From NCBI RefSeq assembly GCF_018687715.1, contig NC_056764.1, positions 9,176,001 through 9,240,000 on the forward strand: a DNA stretch of 64,000 bases, in the 5' to 3' direction. Below, in pieces: positions 45,083 to 57,535 of the stretch. Position numbers and translations under genes: made by a program. The notes beneath the pieces are model-generated. The model saw nothing but the letters and a program-made list of their open reading frames with translations, did not search any database and was not told where the DNA came from. Positions within the stretch are counted from its first letter, which is position 1. Each line of letters starts with the position of its first letter. The stretch comes from Carya illinoinensis. Taxonomy: Eukaryota; Streptophyta; Magnoliopsida; Fagales; Juglandaceae.

Positions 45083-46146
45083 ATCTAATTAGCCAAAGCA
45101 AGATCACAGTGTCATCTCTCCGATGCGACAGATGGATCTACATAGAAGCTATATATTGCGTTTTTGAAGTGTCTATGTGGAATTTCAGTTTGTATGTGAA
45201 GGGTTTGAGTTTTTAAGAATGTTTTTGAGTCCATGGTCTGTGGATCTACGTAAGGTTGTTTCTTTTCTGAGTGGTTCGCGTCATTGTATGTGGAGTGTTC
45301 GCGTGGTACCTAATATTGTACTATTATTACAACTGCTAGTGCAAGCGTTAATGTAAATCTTGTTTATTTAAATCAGTGTTCGGTATTATAATTCGACATT
45401 ATCGGTTAAGAAGAAGCATCCGATCCTACTAATCCCACGATGATGTTCGAGTTAAATTTTAAAAAAAATGAAAATGTAAAACTTCATTTGCATGCTCAAG
45501 CTCCATTTGCTTACAATGTAAGTTATATCATTATTTTAGTGGGAAGCTACCCACTCATGGACATGCAGGTCACTCCTCGAGACTTTCTCCTTTTGCTTTT
45601 CTTGGGAGTTGAAAATTTTAAATTATGATTTTAGATTATGTATTTACAATTAGTATGTAGACTTAAATTCAGGCTGCCTGCCGTTAATATTTCAAGTAAT
45701 GCTATTATGCCAGTGCCGCTAAAGATTCACATCTTGAGATTATGAATTCGATCCTCCTTTTTCATGTATATATATAATATATATATGTAAAAAGTAAGCC
45801 TGCTGTCATCCAAGCAGGTAGGCAGCTTGCCACTCCGTCCACATCATCTGCATGGGAAGAGGGTCGTCTTTGAGTCTCAAGTCCTAATCCTGTCTTGCAT
45901 GGGTGGGTGATCTTGTTCAAGTGGGCGGATTGGCTTGATGAATGTTTGCCCATTGTGAGGTATCGCATGAGCATGGGGAGAGGGGGAGAGAAAGATATAA
46001 CGGCGATGACGAGAGAATGAGGCAAAACATAAAAAGAGAAGAGAGAGGAAAAGAAAAGGTGTGACACGAGAATTTGTATTTCAAAATTTAACCTAAAACA
46101 AAATCAAGTCTTTTTATTAAAAAATTATTTTTTAATATATATATAC

Positions 46147-46195
<49 letters not shown>

Positions 46196-46930
46196 TACGA
46201 GCGGGTGGGTAAAATCTGCCTGAGGGCAATGCCCCTCTCGGCACTTGCCCCCTTATCGTCCTGGGATGCGGGCAAATTGCCCTGCCTTTCTCAAGCAGGG
46301 TTCAGGTGCATGGGCGAGGTGCATGTAGTCAATCCCCATCCTACTTTTAAGCATCTTGTAGAAAAATGTTTTTAAAGAATAACTACAAATCATATTATCA
46401 ATATGACATAGTTTAATGTAAAAAGTAAATTTTAAAATTTAAATCTTATAAATTAAATTATATCATGTAAATGATGTGTAGTGTAAAATTTTTAGAATAA
46501 TTATATTTGTTAGTATGATTGCCTAAGAACTTTTATTTGATTTGATTTGTAAATAGGAGACGTGTCAAGAAAAATATCTAATTTAAGTTATAATATGATT
46601 CAATATAAATTAAATAAAGATAAATAATTCTTATAGTTATGACTATTTTTTCTTATAATATTAGACACTTTTAATTAAAAAAAAAAAAAAAAAGAAAAAA
46701 AAAAAACCGAGCCTGAAGCCCATTGTATCGTTGGGCGGGCTTTTGCTCATCTAGAACTTCTAAGCCCCATCGACACTTCCCCATAGCTCTAGAAGGCAGA
46801 GGAAGTTTACTGAAATCTCGCGAAAGTGCCCCTCTCACCTTCACCTTCACTTTCTCTGCTCATTTCTTCCGCTTTCCCTTCAAGCAAACTCTGGAATCTC
46901 CCAATTATCGAATCTCTAGTTAGCTGAGCA
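45083..46930. other. Intergenic: sHSP 3' flank, microsatellites, no gene seen
   Basis: 45083-45420 is probably 3' UTR and flank. 45690-46330 contains two GC-richer blocks (45790-45960 and 46195-46320) and a (TA)/(CATA)/(CA) compound microsatellite at 46134-46198. A long A-run with G interruptions lies at 46677-46706. The leader of the fourth sHSP follows and has no obvious TATA box or perfect HSE. Confidence 0.45.
46134..46198 (+). repeat. Compound (TA)n(CATA)n(CA)n microsatellite
   Basis: ATATATATACATACATACAT, then TA repeats, then ACACACACACAC. Confidence 0.9.
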
Positions 46931-46933
46931 GAA

Positions 46934-47392
46934 ATGTCGATCGTTCCATTTACTGGGCGAGAGAGCAATGTCTCCAACTCCAACTCCTCCTCCAGAGACC
47001 TGTGGGATCCATTCCAAAACTTCCCAGAGAACGGCCTTTGGGACCCATTCAGCGATTTTCCTTCCTCACTCTTAGGGTTCCGCCCTCTCTCCCTTTTCGG
47101 AACCTCCGTGAACACCAGTCTCGACTGGAGGGAAACTCAGACTGCCCACGTTTTGACGGCGTCTCTTCCGGGATTTATGGACGAGGACGTGCTAGTTGAG
47201 CTCCAAGATGATCGAGTGCTCCAGGTGAGCGTGGAGAGCGGCAGGTTCATGAGCAGGTTCAAGATCCCGGACGATGCGAAGCTCGAGCAGCTCAAGGCCT
47301 CCATGCACAATGGGTGTCTTACTGTGACTGTTCCAAAAGTGGAGGCCAGGATGCCTAACGTCAGGAACATCGATATCTCCGGGTCCGGCTAA
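46934..47392 (+). CDS. Atypical class I-like small heat shock protein lacking the beta6 loop, 152 aa
   Basis: An intronless frame from the ATG at 46934. The N-terminal arm has a duplicated motif, LWDPFQNFP (23-31) and LWDPFSDFP (35-43). The alpha-crystallin domain runs from SLDWRETQTAHVLTASLPG (about 62-80) through [12 protein letters not shown] and GCLTVTVPK (127-135). The C-terminal I-X-I is IDI (146-148). Its oddity is that VLQVSVESGRFMSRF goes straight from beta5 to beta7. About 18 residues present in the other copies ([16 protein letters not shown] plus RS) are missing, which removes the loop with beta6. In plant class I sHSPs that loop is swapped between monomers to make the dimer. The conserved E/D at the start of the strands is otherwise kept and the frame is clean, so it is expressed or only recently relaxed. 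No clear HSE was seen. It may be a diverged, non-canonical chaperone. Confidence 0.9.
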   Translation: MSIVPFTGRESNVSNSNSSSRDLWDPFQNFPENGLWDPFSDFPSSLLGFRPLSLFGTSVNTSLDWRETQTAHVLTASLPGFMDEDVLVELQDDRVLQVSVESGRFMSRFKIPDDAKLEQLKASMHNGCLTVTVPKVEARMPNVRNIDISGSG

Positions 47393-47805
47393 ATCTATGC
47401 TCTTCCTTTGTCCCTCACTATGTTAATAGGGTGTGTGGTTTGTTGAAGGTCACTGTGAGCTCCGAGTTGCATTTGAAGTTGTTTGATGTAATGCGTCGTT
47501 TAAGTATGCGATGTTTCTGTTCTTGTAATGCTAAGCTGAGCTTGGTTTGTCTGGAAATAAATAAGTTATGTTCTTAACGGTTATTACTCTGTGGTATAAA
47601 AAAGAAGCTGTAGTAATTCCCGAGTCCTAACATATTTTCTCGAGCACATTACTTTTATGGCAAACTTAATTCAGAAGCAGGAGGACTGTTTGATTTCATA
47701 TATATGTTTATTTTCATATAATATAGCAGTAGTTTTCATCTGACATCCGATGCTATTACCCTAGCAGAGAAAGCTAGGAAATTTAGGTGCTTTCTGATTT
47801 AAAGA

Positions 47806-49498
47806 CTAAGCAATTTTGAGCGACAGGATATACCCTACCAACTCATATAATGAATTGTAAGAGCCACCACCTTCCGACATGCAAATATCAATCTTCTCCT
47901 TCAAATGCACTGCCCTCTGCCTCATCTCCTTCCCTTCTTTATCCACAATCAGCCTTCTTACAGCCCGCTCTATCTCCCCTCTTTCCATATTGTCTCCCCA
48001 TTCCTGTCCGGTTCTCCATACTTGGGTCAAGTACCTTGCATGCACCCACTGATCTCCAAAATATGGTTGGCATATCATTGGAACACCTTCACAGAGACCT
48101 TCAAGGGTCGAATTCCAACCACAATGGCTCCAAAATCCTCCCACCGCACCGTGTGCCAACACTTCCTTCTGGGGTGCCCATTTCACAATGCAACCCCTTT
48201 CTCCAATGGCTTCTATGAAACCTTCAGGAAGTGAATCTGTCCATTCTGAACAAGTAGTTGTTGGATCCGGTCGAACCACCCATAGGAAATGCTGCTGGCT
48301 GTTAGCCAGCCCCCATTCCATTTCGGCTAGCTCTTTCTTGTCCATGGATGCTATACTCCCTAAACTTATATAGATGACAGAGTTACAGGCTTGCTTATCT
48401 AGCCATTCAATGCAGTTTGTATCCTCTTCCAGTATACTGCAGGATTTGGCGGGAGCTATTTTGTGGAAAGGGCCGATCGCGAATAATGGAACTTGGCTTT
48501 GCTGCTGGAGCTGTGCCAGTGATTTCCCTTCGAGGCAGTCCATGGTGTTCCAAATGATGGCCGCAGATGTTCTGGTTTCATGCGCATTGGCTATTAGCTG
48601 CAGCAAGTCGTTTATACTTTTGAAATTGGTAATAGGGAGATCTTTGAATCTGAGAGGATGAAGCCCCGGCACTGATTCCAGCAATATAGGATCTGCATCT
48701 GAAGATTACTCTTAATTATCAAAATTTGTACTTTTTTCTGCTATCAACTCGAAAATAGGAATCATTTCTTGACTGAATTGGATGGTCTAATTTTGGAGAG
48801 ATATAAGCACATGTGGGTCTTATAGCATTTAATGTCGTATGTGATTTCGGCTAGTGTGTGAATATGTAATGCTGGGTCTTATCTCTCTGGTAGACCATCA
48901 ATAAACTATAACTCAGGACCTCATGGTTAGTGATGGGACCAATATACAGTTAATCAGGGCCAACAACACTTTGGATACAAACTTTTTCTTTTGTTTGCTA
49001 GGTAAAATAACACGTACCTTGTGTAGAAATGTGACCGTCTTTAAGAAGCCCAGGAATTGCGTTGTAAGTCAGATCATGTATAGCACTGCTAGTGCGCAAG
49101 ATGATACTGGGAAGCTTCAGATGCTTTGCTACTGCTGCGGCGAAATACATGTATTCATCATATATGATGCAGGTAATCTCACCGTCATACTCCCTTGTTT
49201 CCATCACCAAGGCCAGTGATTCCTCAAGGGGAGCTCTGCAGTTGTTGTTGAAAGAAGAAATCACATCTATAAAGTTCCCAGAGGAGACGACACGATCAGA
49301 GAAGCCATCCACGATGGGTAGGAAATGGAAGTCAGGGTGGTTTGCCGTGTTGGGGAAGTTGAATTGGGTGTGAGAGATTGTGATGGAGAAGCCCTTGGAA
49401 TGTAGAATATAACCCAAATGAAGCATCGGGTTTATGTGACCTTGGAATGGACAAGGAACCAGCACCAGTCTGTGAGGTCTCTTCCATTGTTTTTCCAT
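47806..49498 (-). CDS. UDP-glycosyltransferase, UGT76 family-like, 457 aa, two exons
   Basis: Exon 1 is 49018-49498 and exon 2 is 47806-48698. The intron 48699-49017 (319 bp) has donor GTACGT and acceptor CAG, phase 1. Joined, this gives 458 codons including the stop. It transfers sugar, most likely from UDP-glucose, to a small acceptor in the cytosol. Catalytic His21 lies in PFQGHINPM and the partner Asp114 in IIYDEYMYF. The PSPG box occupies about residues 334-377 (WAPQKEVLAHGAVGGFWSHC to FGDQ) and ends in Gln, typical of glucose donors. AIIWNTMDCLE and SLGSIASMDKKELAEMEWGL are typical of UGT76 enzymes, which act on isoleucic acid, cytokinins, terpenoids and others. The acceptor cannot be told from sequence. 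It lies tail to tail with the sHSP at 46934. Confidence 0.93.
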
Positions 49499-50395
49499 AT
49501 CTTTCCATCTCTCTGAAGTTGGTTGTGTTGCTAATTATAATATTGGAATAGGTGGCCTCAGTCCAAGTCTGCTGGGTGGTAAAGTTTGCACTTATCTATA
49601 TCATTGTCAATCCAAGTCATTTTATATACATATTTATTATATTTAGACAAAAATGTTGGAAATCTTCACTTTAATACTGCCACCATCTTGACTTGGATTG
49701 GATTGTGGGGGAAGTCGTGTGTATGTTACAAGGCAGGAAAATTTTTTGTATAATGTTTTTGTTTTTTTGTGGTGAAGGTTGGTTGGCTACTCGGTTTCAA
49801 ACATTCTTGTACGCACTATGGTGTACTCAGATTTAGGATCCTACGCAATGCTTGGGGAGTGGCTTACAGAGATCAGGAAGTATATAGAACGCATCTAGTT
49901 TTGATCAAAGCATCTTTGCAGATAAAAAGACATGATCATCTACGTACATGATTAGGTCGTTCAAGGAATTGTTGGAAGACGCAGCTGCTCTAAGGCACAT
50001 TCAAAACCACAAAGAAAATGGGATAAAATAAGTCACCACTAGCTTGTTCTTCCTAGTTTGGTTTGACATGATATCATGGATCGCATCACATTTTAATTTA
50101 AGATAGAAAAATATGAGGATGCAAAAAGAAGTGTGATTAGTTAATAACTGAATTGATCACTACGCTTGATAATTATAGTTATCTAAAATTGGTAAGAACT
50201 AGGCTTCACAATAAGGGGAAGGCCGTTTGATACTAAATATAAACCTAAATCCCTCACGCATTGTGATCTCTTATAATTTACAGTATCACCGAAAAATAAA
50301 AAATAAAAATAAAAAAAACAAATCAAGAGAAGATGCGTGGATGGAACATTTTAGATTGATCTCAATTTGATATGTACTTCTCCTGCCGTGACTAC
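49499..50395. other. Intergenic between UGT and CHX genes
   Basis: It contains the UGT promoter side and the 3' flank of the CHX gene, both on the minus strand. No additional gene is seen. Confidence 0.5.
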
Positions 50396-53300
50396 CTAGC
50401 TATTATCTGTTTGTTGTTGCTGCACCACCAAGATAGAAGTTTTGCTATCGATATCTGAGGAGGCGAGCAAGTCTCCAATGATCCCAAGCTCTGGGAATTC
50501 ACTCCATTCCGCAAGCCCAGAGGTCTGAGGGGAATTTATGTTATGTCGTCTGCCAACTATTATAAGGTCAAACTTGTATGACATAGAGCGAATTATCATT
50601 GCCGTCTGAGGCCCATCTTCCACTTTCTCCTCTGAATATATCACATATGATCCATTACCCACATTGTTACGCTTGACATCCTTTAAGACCTCGAAATCAA
50701 GCAAGTTGTCTATGTGGATATCTCCTTCAGTTTCAGAGGCAACAAGGTGAAGCACAGTCAGGTTGACGTTCGAGTTTCTGGCCAAGCGTTTGGCAAAAAT
50801 TATTGCCTCTTGATCATCCTTACCTCCTAAGAAGAACATGGCAACAGAATAGGATGACTGCGTTGAAGCCATCGAGCGGCCTAAATGGCCACGATCGACT
50901 AAGATCCCGACGGAGCAGGGAGCTATTTCGAGGACATTGTAGTTTAAGGTCCTTATGTTATTGTCCTCTGATTCAATTGACCCATCAATGGACCATTTTC
51001 GATGGAATGGCAGCACTATGAGGGATGTGAGCCTGTCCAATGCAAGGGAGCAAATGTCTTCATGCATGCTCTTGGGTGGAGTGATTGCTGTGAAAAGGTT
51101 TACGGATAATCCAACCACTCTCTTTTCTTGTTTGAAACGTTCGAAAGGGATAATGATATTCTCTGAAAAGGTAGAACTGGAACCAAAAGTTTTCTGTTTG
51201 TTGTGGTAAATGAAAACTGGGGAGGATCGACCGATTAGTCGGACAAGGTGAAGCACATAAATTCCAAGGGGACTTTCTCTAGACAAGCATGCAGCTTCAA
51301 GTAGTTTGATTGCTGCAGCAACATTATCAGGCCCGTGGATGCACACCAGGACTCGGAGCTCTGCATTGCTTCTGCAATGCATGATATCCCTTTTCTGATA
51401 ACCTGCATATTTCCTTGACGGATCGTACAGGTACTTCACCAAAGCTGGAATGATCATTGCATTTACTATCATCGCAATAGTAAACAAAGAGAACACCGGT
51501 TTTCCTTCTCTCTCATACCCCTGAGTTTGAATAGAACCATAAAAAGTCGGAACAAAAACCATCAGTAATTTAACCTTGTTCATGAAAACATCTCAGGCTA
51601 CTACACCGGAATATCATGTGCTAAGGATTGATCAATATGTTCTTTCACTCTTCCAGTTGTGGCCTGCTTTTTGAAACAGTCACAACCATGGAAAAAAGTA
51701 GCTCATCCAGTTGGCAAAAAGATAATTTTTACAAGAAGAATTAGTAGGATATGTTAACTCCATATATATAGTAAGAAGTAATAGGAGCCTTGGGGCTGTG
51801 GTTTGCCCCCAAGGTAATTAAATTTCCTAGGAGAAAAATGGGGTAGAAATTAGTATAGTTACCTGAAACATTAAAACGCACAAATATATGGTCAGATGGC
51901 TGACACCTTTGAAACTCAAAATCAGAGCAACTGCTAAAGCATCATTCCAGGGCATTTTGGAGTACAAAGTTGGAACCATAGACCCCACCATTTTTGCCAC
52001 AAATGTAGAATACATCAGGATAATGTTGAACATCATGGATCTGTCACTGAATGTGATTGAATGGATATCTGCTTTCATGGCAGCTGCAGTCACATAGAGT
52101 GGTTGAAACACTTCTTCAGTAAAGCAGTTGAGCTTGCTAACAATGGTGGATCCTAAAGGAGGTCCAGCTGGTACAGCCAAACCAAGAGCAAAAGGTCCGA
52201 AGAAGAAAGGCAAACCATTATAATTAGCATACAACCCGGACACAAACATTATCGCCATGATGATGTGAATATACATGCCTTTGACAGGCTTGCCTTCAGG
52301 TGTCTTCCTCACTACCCAAAACATTGCCGGTCGAAAAATATATGCAACGAACAAAAAAAAGACGAGAATTGATACGACCGTCATCACAGCGCGCGTAACA
52401 CCTACCTCGTACGAAATTCTAACCATTTCGGAAAGCAACATGATCATCTTGCCACAAAGTTCGCTGACAAATGATGCAGATAAGGCTAATTGACCCAGCT
52501 CGGAATTCAGAATCCTAAGATGCTCGAGAAGATAAGCGACAACCGGAAATGAAGTTAGCGAATGAGCTACTGTTAGAAATGATCTTTTATTCATTTCTTC
52601 GGATAGCCAAGATCTTCCGAGTGTGAACTGCAGTAAATTGCCAACTAACAAAGGTGACACATAGCAGGCAATTCCAGTACACATGGCTTTCCTTCCCATT
52701 CTCTTCATCGTTCCCATATCGGTCTTTACAGAACTCACAAACACAAACAGTACATGACCGAAGAAACCCAGCACATATATCAATTCTTGACTTTTGGAGG
52801 AAAATATAACCTTTAATACCTTGAAGTGCCCAAGGATTCGTGAACTGAGAATGAAGCCAGCCTGGTTCACGTAATTAAAGAGCATATGCAATTCAGTACG
52901 AGTCTGATACAAATTATATATATTATTTTTGGGGGAAAATTTATATTAAAAAAAAATTTATTTTTCTATATTAATGTTTATCTTAATTCATATATATCGT
53001 ACAAAAGAAAACACATAAAATATACACTTTAAACTCTCAAATTATCAACGCTTCTTTCATATTATTAATTAATAATCAAACTTATACTAAAAACCGATAC
53101 TTTGAATTCTTTTTTATGATCTCAGCATCAAGAGTGTCTTATATTATCTATTTTCCATTCATCTCAACGATCGGGATTAATTTTTGAGAGTACAATGCAT
53201 TGGTTTTAGCAGTTTAGAGGGCATAGTATATTTATCCCTAAAACAAATATCAATATGATCATGATTAACTTAAACATGCTTAAACCACATCATTGTTGTA

Positions 53301-53998
53301 ACAGATCATGAACAATTATAATTTTTTTTTTCATAAATATATATATTGAAAAGTATGATCACGGAGAAAAGTGAAATGAATAAAGGGTAATATAGAAAAA
53401 GCATACGTTTGTTGGCATTTTAAAATAAATAAATAAATCTTTTCACAGTAGCGAGATAAGATGAGAATTTTATGTATAGTCGTAGGATAGTTTGAGTTGA
53501 ATATTTTTTTGGGTTTTGGAAAATGAGAGAAAAAAAATTGAATAAAAAATATTATAAAGCTTAAATATTGTTAGAATATAATTTTATAATATTACTTTTA
53601 TTTGGAGATTTAAAAAGGTTGAATTGTTTTTTATTTTTGTTTGAAAGTTCGGAAAAATTATAAGGATTAGTTTGAAAACTTTATATTTGAATTATGTTTG
53701 GGAATGAGATGGAATGAGAATTTTGAGATGAGATCTATTTCCAAACAATTAAACCTTAGAAGTTGTTTTAGCTTTTATTTCTATTTTTTTAATTGAAAAA
53801 TAATAAATCTAAGAAAAATATTTGAGTCACATGATGTCCACGGCGATAACCATGGATATGATTTTCATAATATTTTTTTTGTAAAATGTTAAAACACAAA
53901 TACTATTTTATAAAGTGATGTGCTTGAGTGTGAATTAACATGATTACGCTTACAAATAGATTTTCTTTCGACTAAATAATTTCAATTAAATTAATTAA

Positions 53999-54036
<38 letters not shown>

Positions 54037-54329
54037 GTGAGAGGAAGTGGCGGGAAGAGGGCAGTACTACGTACAATGAGTTGAGAGGTAAAAGGAGGCA
54101 TTCCATGACGCTTGAGAATATAATGGAAGGCCTGCGTGATGATGAAAATAACAATCATCTGGATCTCAAACAGTGGCAATGAAAACGAGAATGATTTCCC
54201 AGAATGAAAGTAGTTCCACAGGCCCGCCGAATGGATCCTGCCGGGAAGGTGAACACATTCTGTTACCGTGATAATGTCTGAGGGAATAAAGTTTGAAATT
54301 TTGGCCGGAGTTGCTTCTGATCCTGCCAT
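50396..54329 (-). CDS. Cation/H+ antiporter of the CHX (CPA2) family, 792 aa, three exons
   Basis: Exon 1 is 54075-54329, exon 2 is 51863-52861 and exon 3 is 50396-51520. All junctions are phase 0, with donors GTACGT and GTAACT and acceptors CCAG and TCAG, giving 793 codons with stop. Residues 1-85 hold the N-terminus and first membrane segment (IQMIVIFIITQAFHYILKR). Residues 86-418 hold the rest of the Na+/H+ exchanger domain: AGFILSSRILG, GFFGHVLFVFVSSVKTDMG, FFFGPFALGLAVPAGPPLGS, then the last helices. From about 440 comes the hydrophilic C-terminal regulatory part with universal-stress-like folds (LRVLVCIHGPDNVAAAIKLL; YDPSRKYAGYQKRDIMHC). CHX proteins exchange K+/Na+ for H+ in endomembranes or the plasma membrane. 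It looks closest to the CHX28/CHX3-4 side of the family, from memory. The exon 3 acceptor is my choice among several AGs; it keeps the frame and family length. Confidence 0.9.
52862..54074 (-). other. Intron 1 of the CHX gene with a MITE and a (TA)n tract
   Basis: A 1213-bp intron. About 53440-53760 is a GAGATGAGA-family MITE (CGAGATAAGATGAGAATTTT ... GAGATGAGATCTATTTCCAAACA). A (TA)n run is at 54004-54034, next to the donor site. Confidence 0.7.
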
Positions 54330-55525
54330 GCCGGCGATGATCAGAACTGTCTACCTTAAATATTTCTTGGTCTTTTTCAGACGAAAAAAATGGGGTAGCT
54401 AGCTAGAGATCACCGGAGAGAACCGAAAATAACATATATATGCAAGGAATTATGATCGAGACGACAATAAAGGGAAGTTGCAGGCCGGTTCTTTAAACTT
54501 GTTCTCAAAATTAGTTTTGAGTCTTTTCAATGCATGCATATATGCATGGAACAAATAGAGCAATTACCAACCTCCATAGCTAATCAATGTCTATTTTTAG
54601 GGCAATTACTTGTTGCGAAACCGTTGATGGATATGCTAAGGATCGATCGGCCTGCGCGGATCATGATCTATCTATCTATATGGTTGTGACCCTTTTGATC
54701 ATTCAAGTTATTAACAGCTTCTATTAATAATGGGTTTGTCGATTTCAAACGCTGTTGGGATTTTTCAACGTACTTATAACAGCCCCATGCATTTGGCCCC
54801 TTATTAAACTTTAGGTAGTTAGCCAGCCTCCAAACTACTTTAAATTTCAGATTATATAAAAACCAATCTTCCAATAAAAAAGCAACTGTTTATTAAAAGA
54901 ATCTTTATCACGATGAGCTTTGAAATGCTTGCAAATATATATATATATATAATCAAATACTTATATATTAAGTTGTTAATTAAAAATAAATAAAAATCTT
55001 ACCAGCCATGAATGCATGCCACCTGGTAATCATATAATCGATCCGACGATAAAAAATTGATCTATATATACGTTTTCATTTTAAATTTGCGTCCTTATAA
55101 TTAGAAAATAAAAATTTATTTAAAATTAATGGATAATTTCGCATTTTCAATAAAAATAAAATATTATATATCGTAACTCTGAAACATGAATTAAGATCAT
55201 TTAGATATCGATGTAGTACTCATATGTGATAAATATGCATGAGGTTATCAATCTACGTAAATTAACTGTCGTGTATAAATATTATTACTTTTTATTTTAC
55301 TTTAAGGTCTCGTTTAAATTATGTTGTGATGAGATAAGATCGATGAGATGAGAAATTTGTAAACATATAATAGTGAAATTGTTTGTAAATGATAATAAAA
55401 TAATTTAAGTGGAGAATCGAGATGTTTTATTAGATTTTAAAAAAGTAAAAGTAAATATTAATATTTATGTGATATATAAGAAAATGATAAAACTCACAAA
55501 ACATATATAGTACAGTTGTTTGAAT
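54330..55525. other. Intergenic upstream of CHX, no gene seen
   Basis: AT-rich. About 55310-55480 is a fragment of the GAGATGAGA MITE family. An open minus-strand stretch at 54668-54874 matches nothing recognised. Confidence 0.45.
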
Positions 55526-55529
55526 AATG

Positions 55530-55826
55530 CTTATATACAGTCTTAGGATACGCAAATTTCGCGTACTCTTTTTAAAAAAGGTGAAATTCATTATTAAAAA
55601 AAAATAATTTTTCCATATAGGGCTTCATATTTACCTACTTTTTTTCAAAATAAGTACTTGAGGCTTGCACACTCTAGGAGGCTCGCGTTCTCTTTTTTTT
55701 AAAAAAAAGGTAAATACAAGACTTACATAAAGAAATTATTATTTTTAATTGTAGACTACTTTTTTTATCAAAATGAGTAGTCGAAACTTGCGTATCCCAA
55801 GACTATATGTAGCAATATTCCTCTAT
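55530..55826. repeat. MITE with about 35-bp terminal inverted repeats
   Basis: The left end ATATACAGTCTTAGGATACG and the right end (reverse-complemented) ACATATAGTCTTGGGATACG form inverted repeats. They flank an AT-rich interior that also repeats AAAAAAGGT(G/A)AA. No coding sequence. Confidence 0.7.
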
Positions 55827-56177
55827 TGGATGATAGGAAATTTCAAATGATCGAGTAAATTGATCAACACAACCCAATTTCTTTATAAAATTCTATATCA
55901 TTAACTAAAGTAGTTCTTATTTATTTTGATTTTTAACAAGTACCATAATATCAGCTATACGTACAGAATGTATGTAAATCCTTGGAATATTGACAATTCT
56001 TGCTGATCTTACACCATCCGTCCTGAAATCCAAAAACAGTAAACACAATGCAAGACGACTTTATTTAATCGGCAGCAGCTTACGCTTAATATAACAACCT
56101 AAGAAATACATAAGATTATAGGTTCTTTTTTTTCATGATCTCCGGCCCCTGGCTTCTGGCTGCGCTCTGATGATCAG
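55827..56177. other. Intergenic, 3' flank of the peroxidase pseudogene
   Basis: No gene or repeat was recognised. Confidence 0.45.
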
Positions 56178-56755
56178 TTAGTTAATTGCAGAACATATTT
56201 TACGAATTTCACCCTGAGTACCCGTTTTAACATCAACATTGCTCATCTTCACCATGGACCTTCCAAACTCAACATTGAAGGCATTTGCTCCCAAGAAACG
56301 CTGAACAAAAGTCTTTGTGTTGGCATCAGTCCATAACCTTTGATCCGACTTGAGTACTCCACGGTCATTTCTCAAGTTGTTGAAGTAAGACGTGTCAAAT
56401 GTATTTTGGCTACCATGATCTAGTCCAACACGTTTTGTTCCGTCACCATTTGGTGGGTAGAGAGCTCGGCGTTGAGGCAGGAAAGTTGGGTCAATGGTAG
56501 GATCATCACCTTTTCCACTTGTAGTAAAGTTGTATAGTTTGTATCTGAAGAGTTAACAAGCTGTTGTTCCAATGGTGTGTCCACCTATATATATATATAG
56601 TAACATAAATGCATGCAATTAGCAATTAATCGAAACACTATACGTATTTTACTCTACATACATACGTGCATGTTGAGATCATGCATATACGCTTGAAGTT
56701 GATGACTTTATGTAATAATTAGCTAGTCCATCTAGGTCCGAACTTTATAGTTAAC

Positions 56756-57180
56756 TGTTTGAAATTTAGACTTCCAAAATTTACCCCTCCTAAGATCTAC
56801 TCTTTACAAGAATAACAAAAAAAATAGAGAAATAATAACAATACAAGAAATTTACGTGAAAATTCCAAAACAAGAGAAAAACCACCAGACCCAAAGATGA
56901 AAATTTATTATGTGAAAATTTGTTACAATCATACAATTTTTCTCCTCACCCCAAACACACCCACAAAACTTTCCCACTAGTAAAATTTTAACTTTACACA
57001 TCTTCCCCTTTTATAAAAAGGCTAACAAAAGATTTTAACTAAAGTCAAAAGTTATTAGATAAGTTTTCAATTGGTGCACTTAAACTAAGAGGTTAAACCT
57101 CTTATTTATAATCTTAAGGATTTGCTCTTTCTTTATTTCCCACCGGTGTGGGACTAAACAAAGGAGCACAAAAGTCAACA
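56756..57180 (-). repeat. 3' LTR of the gag-only copia element
   Basis: 425 bp, TGTTTGAAAT to GTCAACA. It aligns with 58577-59000. Confidence 0.9.
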
Positions 57181-57535
57181 ATCTCTACCTTGCAACTTTG
57201 ACTGGTCCCACAACCAAGCTCCACCTCAATAAATATTTTCATAACTTCTGCTATCATGCTTCACCATAAAATCATATCTACTCAGAATAAACCAATTCCA
57301 AGCATTTCAGTTCGGCCCATGTCGAAAAACAACCTTGCTGAAAATTATAGTGTAATTTCCACGTTTGGTTTTCCTGAAAGTTCATCAGCTATCGATATGA
57401 ATTTCCACCACACACCCTGCATCAATGCCAAACCAATGCCTGTGTGCAAACTTGTGGACCCGCTAACATTAACACATCCTCCATCAGGACAACTTTGGAA
57501 TTAGCAGCATGTCATGAGGATATACATGTCTATTT

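Noticed and set aside
47850..48661. Plus-strand open frames opposite the UGT exon
   Set aside because: Shadows of the GC-richer minus-strand coding exon; no family match.
54668..54874. 68-residue minus-strand frame upstream of CHX
   Set aside because: No recognisable domain, no start or context support, and AT-rich surroundings.
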